A model generated the notes under the pieces. That model saw only the letters and a list, made by a program, of their open reading frames with translations, ran no database searches and was not told the origin of the DNA. A stretch of DNA of 64,000 bases, taken from contig JASANH010000220.1 of the NCBI GenBank assembly GCA_030248295.1, positions 744,001 to 808,000 of the forward strand, in the 5' to 3' direction. Made by a program: the position numbers and the translations under genes. Positions within the stretch are counted from its first letter, which is position 1. Each line of letters starts with the position of its first letter. This DNA comes from Mesodorylaimus sp. YZB2_4. Lineage: Eukaryota; Nematoda; Enoplea; Dorylaimida; Dorylaimidae. This document shows, in pieces, positions 21,480 to 32,557 of this stretch.

Positions 21480-23668
21480 CGACTAAAATAACTATAAATT
21501 CATAGTTTCATCAAAAAATTTCAAGACAGCCGAACTCAACAAAAAACCCAAAGCTCAACAGGAAAACGAAAAAGTAGTAAATAAATCGGGGTTTCGAAAA
21601 AAACAGCAGCTGTTCAGAATATTTTGCATACATCACTGTTGAGCTTCTTTAATCTTCGCTGCTGAATCACCCTCAGGCTTCACCGACGACAGCCTCGCCA
21701 CTTTGCTGAACGATCTGTAATGATGCCAGTCACTCACACGTTTCGCACGCACTCACCGTTTGGCTCACGTTCGTGGCTGGCGAGCCAACTTTGCCACCGT
21801 CGCCGTTCCCACCGTGCAATTCTTGTTCCGATTTCGAGTCCTCGCGAGTGCTCGGTGTCTGCGTCGACAAGTCAACGCTCGAGCTGCGACCACCCCCGCC
21901 TCGCCTGCCTTTGTTGCGCCACCTACCACCGCGACGTTGATGATCTGAAACGGCTTCCTGTTCAACAAAGTTTGTTCGCTTCGATTAGACCGCAGCCTAC
22001 CTTTGCCCTTGCCGCAGTCGCCGCTGTCGTCTTTGATCTGGCGTTGATCTTCCTCGACGCTGCCGGTCACTTTCGAACCTTCCACTTTTTCGCCAGCGGG
22101 TTCTAAATATTTTACACTACGGATAATGAATCGAAGAAAAAAGCGACTGTTCTTACCCGAAATTTTCTTGGTCCTGTTTCCCCTCCCGCCGTATTTCTTT
22201 TCTTGCGATTGCTCGCTTTTCTCGGACTTTTCGTTCAACGTAGCTTCGCTCTTTTCTGACTTTTCTTCGGTCACCCGACGTCGCCCGGCCGACCTGCGTT
22301 CCTTCGCGCTCCCTGCAACAAAGGCTATCTATGCTTCGAATAGGGCAGATAACCCTGGCGCGAAGTACCCTTGTCTCCGCTTTGTTCCTTCTCGCTTCCG
22401 GGACGCGGAACGTCACCTAAATTCGATAAAAAACGCGATTATTTCTTTAAAATCCCATTCACTTTTTGTACCTTCAACTTTCTTGGCTTGATCCGGCGCG
22501 TGCTCTTTTTCGCTCGTGCGAGGACCGCGACGCGTAGCTCGGTAAAACGGACGCCCGTTGTTTCCGCGAGCTCCTCGACGACGACGTCCTCCGTGTTGGA
22601 AGTTGCCATTGGCGTAACGACCGAGCTACAAATGTGAATTGGCGATGTGTTTAGCCGACTGCACGGAACCACTTACATCCGAGGGAAGCGAGCTGCTGCG
22701 CTTCAAGGGATGATCGCCACCGAATCCAGCATTACCCACGATGCGACGAGATTTCGAGTATTTCTTGACACGGTTCGATTCTTTGCCGTCTCGATCGTCC
22801 ACCTTGCCGTCGATAGCTTGCTTCATATCTTCCGGATGTCCTTCCTTGTCCGGTCGATCTTGGTATCGCCGACGACTGAAGTAACGACGGCGACCACCCT
22901 GGGCGCTGAAATTCCACCCGCCCCGAAAACGAAAGCGGCCAGCGTAGAGATTACTGGCGAAACGACTGCCCTTCACGTGCTCGCCATTCGGTCCGGTGAC
23001 GTTCGAGGCCTCCTTGCCCTGCAATCGGAAACACCGCATTTCCAAAATCGTACCACAAAAGTACTAGCACTTACTTTCTTTCCGAGAACGACGCTGAATT
23101 CCACCAATTCTCCGTCCGCCAAAGAGCTCAACTGGTGTCGGGTGTTGTACTTTTTGATGGCCGTCTGAAAACGCGCAATTTTTTCAAACAAAACGTGGAG
23201 GCACTTTTAAGAAACTTCCACACGAAAAAAGTAATTTCAGCTTACGTGATGGACGAAAACGTCTTCGTTCGTGTCGTCACGATTGATGAAGCCGTAACCG
23301 AGCTCCACGTTGAACCACTTTACTTTTCCTTTTACGTTGGGAACTGACGACGAAAGAAAAATTTTTTGTTCACTAAACTCAAAAACATGTATTTTCTTAC
23401 CTAAAAGCTCCTTTTCGTTCAATTTTTCCGAGGGTGACATATTTTGAGCCACGTTTTCGCTCGCCATGGCCTTCGTTTGCGCGTATTTTGTTTTAATTTT
23501 CGAGAAAAAGAGAAAACAGACCACTTTCCACAGAGCGCAACCGAGCGACCGCCTGCACACTCGATGAAACTACCCAGGCTCAAAAGTGAGATAACCAAAT
23601 TAATTGTGATCACGTGACTGCTGCCATTGGTCGGGACGCGAAGGCGGTAAATTTGAGTTCAGTTTTGG
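21480..23668 (-). repeat. Right arm of the 2.2 kb inverted duplication
   Basis: Reverse-complement partner of 11312-13500, with the arms about 8.0 kb apart. See the left arm for the coordinate relation. The promoter CCAAT and E-box are present here too, near 23611-23630. Confidence 0.93.
21673..23467 (-). CDS. YBX1: Y-box cold-shock protein, copy 2
   Basis: All ten exons and splice sites of copy 1 are present in mirror positions: 23401-23467, 23246-23343, 23075-23164, 22677-23018, 22472-22625, 22369-22416, 22157-22312, 22001-22102, 21757-21944 and 21673-21714. The predicted protein is also 428 residues, with an intact cold-shock domain. Differences seen by eye include Glu-Asn to Gly-Ser in exon 6, Gly to Glu in exon 7 and several synonymous changes (for example in exons 5 and 9). 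Both copies therefore look functional and recently duplicated, or homogenised by gene conversion. Confidence 0.93.
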
Positions 23669-24130
23669 TGAGACTGTAATTCGCTACAAAACACGCTTGT
23701 ATTTTCTTGTATGAAATAAACATGGTGTACGAATTGACAACCCAAGCAAGTCCATCCATCAATTGTAGCTACTACAGAAGCGACCTCAACCCACTACCAC
23801 GCTTTCAATCACCACGCACAATGGTCGATATTCGAAAGTATATCAAAGCAGCGCATTGGCTATGGACAAGGAATGCACAAGTTCATCCAATATTAGTCAC
23901 AGGGCCATCCACAACGTACAGCTAGCATGCAATACAAAATACGCTGCAAACATGGCCTAGATAAATACTTATACCAGAAGTAAGAACAACCGAAACAATA
24001 AAAAGCTGAAATCGAAAAGAAAAACAAAGTGCTATTATCTAAATGTAATTACCCATGCAAATAGTGTGATGGCTCAAAAACCTTTTTCTTTGCTGCGTAA
24101 CAGACTCGATTATCTTCAGGCGCCAACGTT

Positions 24131-26827
24131 TCACTGATTCGACGTGACCGCCCACACTAAAATGAAAAAATGATATAAGATTCATTGGTTCACCAGAAAA
24201 CACATCTTTTTGATAACTGAATATATCAGAAGCGTGCTTGGAACTAAATTAACTCATAAGTCATGCCCATGTACAGACAGCTACGCAAACACCACACGTG
24301 ACACGACTACGTGGGAACACATGTCATCGTTTACCTAGCCCGCGTACGGTGCTCACGATCTAGTCGCCCACACTGAAGTGAAATGAGACATGATAAGAGG
24401 GCCCGCTGTTCAGGCCACAATGGTTACTTTCGTCAGGGCACTTCCCAGGTGACAGAACTCCTCAGGCAAAAGCAATTTCTCAGACCCATGCCACTAGAAG
24501 TCAGACTCCCTAGAAAGCGCTGTCACCCGCCCCCCCCCCCGCCGTTAGTTTGCCCATTTCTCGCTAGGAAAAAATCTGTTCAGATCAATCCTGTTCTCAC
24601 TTACCCACGATAATGATGATGATTATACAAACTATGGCGCACAAAATGATGATCATCTAAAAAAAGGACAAAAGGTCAAAGCAACGAAAGGCAATTTACG
24701 CTCATCACATGGTTTAGACAATTATTTGCTTGCTCATTTTCGCTAAACATTATACACTGAACAGATTTCTTAACTTTTCTGCCCCCTTGTGCACTTTACT
24801 CCTCCGTAAATGAATATGCACTTGAACGGCGTCAAAGTCAAACTGCTCTCTTCTCCTGCACGCTACATTTAGCCCTTTCCCGTCTATCCTCCCACGCGCA
24901 GCTCCCCTTTGCACAAACTAACCATTTCCAATAGCAGTCGCCCCCTTTCCATTTCTCTTCTAGCCTCCTTGTTCATACAGCTACGAACAAGGACAGATCC
25001 AATAGATACCCGCTCCCGCTCCATGAACGCCAGAGCGCCTGAAAGCACGTTCTCCAATATCGATCCAGAACATTCAGCCCGCCCGCTGGGCCCCTAGTTC
25101 CAACGACATACAGTCAATGCCGCCCCCTAACCCTAACCTAACTGCGCTGCAGCCCGGAACATTCCGCACTTGCCTTGGCTCTTCTCTTTTATCGATAACC
25201 CTCACTCTTCATAACCCGCCCTCTAGAACCGTTAGCATAGCTTTCTATAACCGGGAGCAACGTTTCGCATGAGCGAACTAGCTCGTATCTAAGAATAACC
25301 ATACAAGCGGAAAAATCACAAGCCTCAACCTTATCATTCTTATCCGTACCAGGTTCCCTTTAAGATCAAAATTGCCGATTTACCCTCGTTCATCAAAAAA
25401 ATTTTAATTGCAAAACGCTAATTATGCTTTTTACATCTAGGCTTTTTATGTTTAAAATTGTCTCGTACCTTGCAGTTTTTCCACCAGTATTTTCTCTTTA
25501 GAGTAGCCGCGCTTTTCTCAAACTGCGAAGCGCCTTCTTGCAACGCATCTGAAAGTAACAAGGCGAGGATTGTGTTATTTCAAAGCAAATGATTCATTAC
25601 AAATCGATAAATATCCCATCAGGAGACTACCGGATTCCCGCTTTCTCATTTGCACATTGACGCAACAACGCTAGGAAAATTAAATAGTCTTGAACAAACA
25701 AAACCTTTCTGTCTAACCTGCACGCGCATCGAGAACCGACAAACGATTATCGCGTTCCAACACCTTCTCCATATTGCTTTTCATTATCGTCACCACCTGC
25801 ATAAATGCATAACGGCCAGTCGGTACCATTCCGTATCGTACGCCGACAGGACATGCAGGACACAATGAACAGGCACAAAAAACAAAAATGTCCTACTGCC
25901 TTGCCTTGGTTTGGCTGGACTACGAATGAGTCACCAGCTACCTGGCAATAATAACCCTGGCTGGCACCCCGATTTCACATAACTAATTGGCCTGTAAAGA
26001 AGAGAACCGGGAAGGGGGCAAGAAACTGGTTATGAAAAGCGAGAGCTGGAACAAGCAACAGCAATACAAGGGCTATAAAAAGGCTTGTGCATTGAGACAA
26101 GAGCGATAGTGGAGAGATGTCTCCTGATGGGAACCGTTGGTGATCAAAGAATGAAAGAGACGTACCTGCTCGATCGTCCAACTGCGACAATTTCGCATCA
26201 CGTTCCAATACCTTTTCAACGTTCACTTTCATAATACCAACAACCTGTCAGGATGTTCAGAAAGGAAATGACTGTAAGTGCAAACAGCAATAAGAGCTAG
26301 GAAGGGGTCGCTAGCTAGCAAGCAAGCAAGAGTACTCCCAAGACCCATACCAGGCAGAGATCACGGACGATTCAACGGAAAAGGAAACGTATATGGTGCA
26401 AGGTAAGAAGGACTAGAAGGTTACGGAAATCCCAGACCAAATGAAAAAAGCCAGGCCAGAATTAACCCTTGACCTGGTAAAAGTGAACCACACTGAGATA
26501 CATACTGCAGATGATAACGAAAAAGGACACCCTGCTACAGTACATAGATACAAAGGAACCACCCATTCCACCCACGCTAATTGCTGATGGCAATTACGTT
26601 CAAGCTACCCCAACTGCTTGCCCAACAGAGTCCCACACAAACAGAAAAACGAAAATCAAGGCACTACGAAACTATAAACATTAAGAGACTGGAACTGATG
26701 AGGAATTAAACTGACCTCATCGACTTGCGCTTGCGTTTGCTGAAGTCTTTTGCTTTGGGGACGTCCTTGGGCACCGGCGCTTTGATCACCAGCTCCAGCC
26801 GCGGGTCCACCAGGTGCTGGTTGAGAC
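24131..26827 (-). CDS. VAMP2: Synaptobrevin / VAMP (R-SNARE), 5' exon not found
   Basis: Minus-strand exons: 26716-26827 ([18 protein letters not shown] ... [11 protein letters not shown]), then either 26166-26244 ([26 protein letters not shown]) or 25718-25796 ([26 protein letters not shown]), then 25469-25548 ([25 protein letters not shown]), then 24605-24656 (membrane anchor [17 protein letters not shown]). The end comes from either 24353-24372 (VWATRS) or 24131-24156 (VWAVTSNQ). The SNARE motif, the LERD Arg of the zero layer, the KYWWKNCK pre-membrane block and the C-terminal anchor are diagnostic of synaptobrevin, the vesicle SNARE that pairs with syntaxin and SNAP-25 in exocytosis. The short first coding exon, tiny in other animals, was not located. 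Confidence 0.92.
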
Positions 26828-26829
26828 CT

Positions 26830-27800
26830 AAAATGACCGAAACTCAAAGCAGGTCTATAGTAGGATAAGGGCATGCCTGATAGAAACTGTAAAAACTACA
26901 TTCACATGAACAAGATACCAAAGTAACAAAAGTAAATTTTAGAACTTACATGTTTGTATAAAATATCGGAGTTTCAATCGTGAAAAGTTTGACTCGATAA
27001 GCCGATACTGAGTCAACCGATGTTGACAGCACAGCGACCTTATTGGGCTCTTACGTTTCTCGCAAAGCACACGAAATAATAGCGATAGTCCACGACTAAC
27101 GTCAGATAGTAAAGGTCCGAGAAAAAAAATAAACGGGAACTTCGTAAACGACCTTCCGTTCAATGACGCAGAAGACAGACGCCCCACCCAACACCGCCAG
27201 TGCCAATGCTAGTAATGCTAATGACAGCCGGCTGGTGCGCGCACACCGCCTATTCGTGCCGGGTACGACACATGGACAAAGCTACTTACAGCAATGAGCG
27301 GGAGTTCAAAACAATTCAAGAAATCGACAGCACCCATTTCCAAATTTGTACTGTAGTCTATCTTTACTAAGATGGTCATATTTTTCTCGGGAAAGGAATT
27401 AGATTTGCTCGCCGTCGTCTACGAATTTGCTTGGATGGTTTAAAATCCCGTGTTTAATCCCCACGTATGGAGGTCGGGTTGTACAAAACCTCAATCTTTG
27501 CTGACTTCGCATGACTCAAAATTAGCAGTACCATCGAGGAGGTGCTTCGAGTTGAGAGACGTGTCAAGGTAAACCTAACCACTGTCAGGCTTCAAGTCCC
27601 AGCCGCCATTGTCGGGGAACGGGCCTTCGGTCTAGGATGCGCTCCAGGTGCTCTGATTTGTGAGTGGAGAACACAAAAAGCTGCTGTTTGGTTTGTCTTA
27701 GCTTTACCGCTGGCCTATAGGCAGTCGGCCGGATGAACAGCCAGACCTCTAGCAGCCAAATGAGAAGTGTTTTAGCATGAGTCAGTGCAAGCATCGCTTG
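26830..27800. other. Region expected to hold the synaptobrevin 5' end; old SINE pieces
   Basis: I could not find the initiating exon of synaptobrevin here. At 27460-27560 the blocks TATGGAGGTCGGGTT and CTTCGAGTTGAGAGACG look like a decayed family A SINE body. Confidence 0.35.
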
Positions 27801-27809
27801 TCTGACCGC

Positions 27810-28136
27810 GGCCGCCGTTGTGCAGGTGGTTTGGCATTCGTCTCTGCGTTTTGCTAAGAAACGAGTGACTGGAGTCGTCCCGGGTTCAATCCCCGGTGAT
27901 GGAGGTCGGTTTGCGAGCCATAAATCCGACGTGCTCCGAGTTGAGAGACGGAAGCCAGACGAGGAGACAGTCTAGGCTGTCGAACACTGACAGATCTCAC
28001 AACCCGCCCGCCATCGTCCAAGGAAGTCAGTGTCAAGTTCAGGACCCCCTTACATGCACAGCCCTCCTTATAAGGTTTGACTGCTGGCCGCCTATGCAAA
28101 ATCTGGCTTCAACCAACCAAAATTTTTTAAATAAAA
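27810..28136 (+). mobile_element. tRNA-derived SINE (family A)
   Basis: GTTGTGCAGGTGGTTTGGC (box A-like) and GGTTCAATCCCCGG (box B) are followed by GGAGGTCGGTTTGCGAGCC and GAGAGACGGAAGCCAGACG, as in the 7.2 kb copy. It ends in AAAATTTTTTAAAT. Confidence 0.75.
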
Positions 28137-29962
28137 AGATAGCTTGGCGACCACTGCGGTGAGCAATTGCTGCTCCCTGAAGTCCTTACTAGACTGACGG
28201 CAGCCTCAGGTGGTTCAGGCTACGCTCTTCTCTCATGGGCAACGAAGAGTCCAGAGGATCTGTGTTGGGGCTGAGCCGCAGATCGTCTAATCTGTCTGGT
28301 GAGGTCCCCTGAATTTTCTTGAGCCGTTTTCTTGCAAGCCTTTTTGGGTTTCGAAGTCGACTGTCAGAGATACGGCTATGGTAAGTTCTTTTTACTCATG
28401 CATAGTTTTCCCTTCGCTGGGTCTTTTCTGCTTGTTGCAAGTGTACAGTGTATTAACTAGCTCCTTGTTGTTTCAAAAGAAGTTCTTGGTTTTGTTTTCT
28501 CTGGGATTTTTTGACCGCCCATTGAAAACTACGCCATAAACTAGGATGATTGTTTTGGCACTAACGTACCTAAGATACCAACCAGCAATCCTACCGAACA
28601 ATTTTGCATAAAATCAACCTTTTGTAGAGATATTACAGTAAACTGGTCAGGCACTGCCGGGGGACTAGCCAGCATCGATCCACTCTCAATTTCCTCTCCC
28701 ACGCTTATCTGCGATGTTAGTCAAATGGAAATACCCCATCCTCAGTCGCACGTGCTGTAGTCAACATTAGCAAAAGCGAGAATGCACAGGCCCCAATTTA
28801 CGCCAAACTTCTACTCCAGCAGCAGCTGGCTGTCGCGTGCTCGTCGCCGCCTCCCATCTTCATTGCGCGCACAAACATGGCGGCGCCTTATCGCTTCTTG
28901 CAACTATGTGCCAGCTGCCGTTGCCAACCGGCCTTGAACCAACTAGTGCTCTCCGCAGTCTAGTCATTGCTGGTCCTCGACGGCTTTTCGATAAGGTGTA
29001 GATCCAAAGCCGCATTTGGTGTGATACCATACGGGGGGGGGGATGGGCACCATTGGTAACTGCTCCCAATCTGCCATATGGGGGCTGGCCTTGCTGGAAA
29101 ATACCGAATGACGGGTTTCAATGAAAGGCTTATTCATGACAAACTTGTTCTCGCAGCTGATGGCTCAGCGCCAACCTGGCGCCGCATAGCGAACTAGCAG
29201 TGGGCGCAATGGGAATAGGAATGTGTGGAAAAGTGGTCTTTCTTTAGCCAACAGCTGAGTGCATTGATTTCCGGTTTGTCCATTCGGTGCATTTCTGTCC
29301 TCATTTGCAGCGGTTTTTGCAAAGAATAAAAAGAAAATCCGGGTTGTTAGTGTTACGTTGGTCCTAGATGTTTGGCTCAGTGCCATGTTTGTCCGTACTT
29401 GCATCAACAACGTGAGAGAAGGCAAGGGCAGCCTCCTTCGTCTAGCTGCCCACGCTTTAGCTGATGTCGTCCTGAAATAGTTTTCACTCATATTCTCCCG
29501 GGGAGAGTCCTGTTTTATATGTGGATTAGAACGGCTTGGGGGAAAAAGTTCTGAGAGAGCGGACGTGGCTCTTAGAAATCGATTTAGAAGTCGAGTTTGA
29601 CCGCGAATTAAACACGACCCTATTGGGCTGTCCCACCGCATTGTTTCTTTAAATTTGTAGGACGCTTTCATGCCGTCGTGTAATTAGCTCAACGCTTATA
29701 TTCAGTTCGTGTTTGGTTTTAGGAAAATTAGTCAATCGTTTGGTGGAGCGATTTCAATCCGTCAAAGTACGGGCAGGCGGAGTGGTGACCTCAGTGTTAC
29801 CCAATCAAGCATACTTCCTGCCAAGTTTTTCATCCTTACACGTCCATTTTGAAACGGGTCCTGACTATACAGTATACTCCCAAGGAGTCAATACTCGACG
29901 TGCCAATTCGTTCCATTTGACTTGGTTTTAAACTGGCTATCGTGACCATCGAAGAGACGGAC
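28137..29962. other. Upstream region of the AMPK gamma gene, no gene seen
   Basis: A 168-codon minus-strand frame at 29165-29671 is open, but its composition (Arg-rich, no domain) and its position antisense to the AMPK 5' region make it a likely chance frame. There is a short poly-G run near 29033. Confidence 0.4.
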
Positions 29963-32557
29963 ATGTCGTCCGACATTGACGAATTTGGTGAAGACTTTGA
30001 AATCGGGGTCAGTCCTTCCGGTGTGCATACAACGAATGAAGACTGCGGCGAAGGACGGCAACGACATCATTCTGGACGTCGTTGTTCATTGCCGTCTGAT
30101 CGTCCCTCGGCCGCCATCCGTCGTCACTTGCAACAGTTCAAGACAAGGCGCAAGATATCGGCTCCGTGTGGCCCTCCGCCCGTCATGGCGACCAGCACGC
30201 CCAAATCGGCTACGTCGAGTCCATCAGAAGGGATGAGCGGATACCCGCTGGAGGAACTGTTGGAGCGATTACGACCAGCAGCAGCCGCCAATAGCCGCCA
30301 ACCGTCCACGTCTACGGACAGTGGTGTGACGGACGTGTACGGATATCAGAATCGTCGATTCAGCTTGGACACGAGCTCATTTCGTAGCAGTTGCAGCACG
30401 CCACCAGCTCGCACAGTTGACAATTTGGACGAAGGGTTCGACGACATCCGCAAGCCACTCTTCGTCGATACGCAGTTGGCCAATACTGCCGGCAACGGAC
30501 CGGCTACCGTGCCCAGGCGTTGCCTCTATTACCGCCAGGCGTCCGTGGCTGGAGTGCCTGACGAGGCTTCACATTTCCCTCGTCCAAGAAGCAATAGTGA
30601 AGCTGGGGTAAGTTTCTAACTGGAAAGTGCAAAGGGTCTGTTAGTCCTTCTTCCCCTTGGTAGGTCAGGACTGAGGGAGTCGAACCCGTACCAGTCCATG
30701 TAGTGCTCACCCCTTATTTGTACCTCGTGGTTTGTTCCAGCTGTTCTGCTCCACGAAAACCTGACTTTATCACCTGTTTTCAGCGTTATTTGCTAATGCG
30801 AAAATGCACAGACCATCGAGCAGAGTTCGTCGGGAAACTCGGTAAGCCAGTGTTTTCAGTCTGTGAGTGGATTAGTGGATCTGTACCCTGAGATCATGAC
30901 ATTTGGGAGTGGCATGGCGAGGAAATATAAGAGGCATAAGAGTCGACTCAAAATTTGATTCTTGGGGAAGAGTACACAAAGTAATCAATGGAATTCTCCT
31001 ACGTAGAGCTGATGAGAGTGATGATTCATTTGCGTGTGTGTATAGGCAGAATAAGGCTGTCGAGATTGCTGGAGCTGCCATTTTTCAGCTGTCAGAATCA
31101 GCTCTTGCCTCAACTGTACAGTACTTCGCACTTGATTCAGTGTCCAGTTGGGTTATCTGGACATTGATGTGTATTCCACCAGCTTGGGTATAATTGCCCC
31201 GCCTTGTTCGAGTCACCTGTTGCTCTGGGATTTTGGGAATAAACATGGGTGTGGGTGGATAATGCTTACTGATCCGTGCCGAACTATAACATTGTAATTT
31301 TGGTCTTTTAGAAGACGGCGAATGGGCTTATTGCCAGATTCTGGCCACATTAAAATGTTGCGACCTAATGCCACATTTGGCCAAAATGGTGGTATTCGAT
31401 TCACACTTGTCAGTAGGTCTATTTCGTCTGAGCAGAAGACAAGTGCTAGACTAGTACTTTTAGATTCGCAAAGCATTTTTGGCTTTTGTTCAAAACAACA
31501 TTCGAGCGGCACCGATTTGGGATACACAAAAGAATCTTTTCGTGGGTTTATTGACAGTGACCGACTTGATGCATATTTTGCTCGAGTACGCGGGCGAATA
31601 CGGCGATGTTTCAACACCTACCACACCCACGGGACAAAAGTGTGCACGGGCTAGCTTTGAAGAATTGCTCGATTCGCCTCTACACACTCGTACGCCGTCA
31701 GCAGTGAACTGTCAAGTGAAAGGCGGCAGTCCACTCCATTTCTTCTCCAGTGGTCATCAGCCTTATCATCTCAATCATCTTATTTACGCATTGGCTGATG
31801 AAACGTAATCACTTCTCTTTGCACACTAGTTGACCGAAGTACACGCATTCGTTGTTTCAGGGTAGCCAAAGCAGCCAAAGTACTTTGCGATCGGCGCTTT
31901 CATCGACTTCTCATATTGGAGCCGGAAAAAGGTGGCAATGCACTTTTTCTATTGAGCAAGAAAGACGTATTAAAGGCGCTTAAAAATTACGTAAGTACCT
32001 TTCTTATCAGTTGATCAACTGATAAAGTGATCTGGTCTTTAGATTGCCAGGTTACCACTGCCTCCGTGCATGGAAAAAACACTGGACGAGTTAATGGTCG
32101 GCACGTGGTCGGACTTGACTACAGTGACACTCAAGACCACAATTCATCGGGCCGTGTCGTTGTTTCTCGGCCAAGGCTTTTCCGCCTTGCCCGTGGTCAA
32201 TGCTAATTATCGAATAGTCGATATGCTCACGAAAGTGGATATTATGAATTTGATCATCGAGAATCATGGCCCTGCAGATGGTGTCTTGAAGAAGTCGGTC
32301 CAAGACGCTATTCGGAAGAGGCCTGTGGTAAGACTGCTGTCGAAGCCTCTTAAAATGGTTGAGTTATGCTTGAGTTTCAGGGCGCTGAAAAGATGACAAC
32401 GTGCTCCAAGAAAGCCAGTTTAATGCTAGCTGTTGAATGCATTCTTCATTCGGGAGCGCATCGTTTGGGCATTGTCGATTCGGACGGACGTCTTGAAGGC
32501 ATGCTAGCGCTAGCCGACCTTATGCGCTTTTTGACTAGTGGCTTCTCCTCCGAGTGA
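29963..32557 (+). CDS. PRKAG: AMP-activated protein kinase gamma subunit (four CBS repeats)
   Basis: Seven exons join in frame: 29963-30607, 30784-30841, 31312-31412, 31464-31804, 31861-31990, 32043-32327 and 32381-32557, giving 578 residues. The first 215 are Ser/Arg-rich and disordered, as in long gamma isoforms. Then come KCCDLMPHLAKMVVFDSHLS and CBS1 (NNIRAAPIWDTQKNLFVG, TVTDLMHIL), CBS2 (RRFHRLLILEPEKGG, LLSKKDVLKAL), CBS3 (GFSALPVVNANYRIVDMLT, KVDIMNL) and CBS4 (GAHRLGIVDSDGRLEGML, ALADLMRFL). The nucleotide-site residues known from animal gamma subunits appear kept: the Asp in TVTD, KVD and ALAD, and the His-Arg pairs in CBS2 and CBS4. A Ser/Thr/Pro-rich insert of about 60 residues lies between CBS1 and CBS2. 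The subunit binds AMP/ATP and regulates AMPK. Confidence 0.95.

Noticed and set aside
25125..25141. CCCTAACCCTAACC, telomere-like
   Set aside because: Barely two units inside the synaptobrevin intron; too short to mean a telomere or fusion site.
29165..29671. 168-codon open frame on the minus strand
   Set aside because: Antisense to the AMPK 5' region, no domain, no splice context, composition like chance frame.
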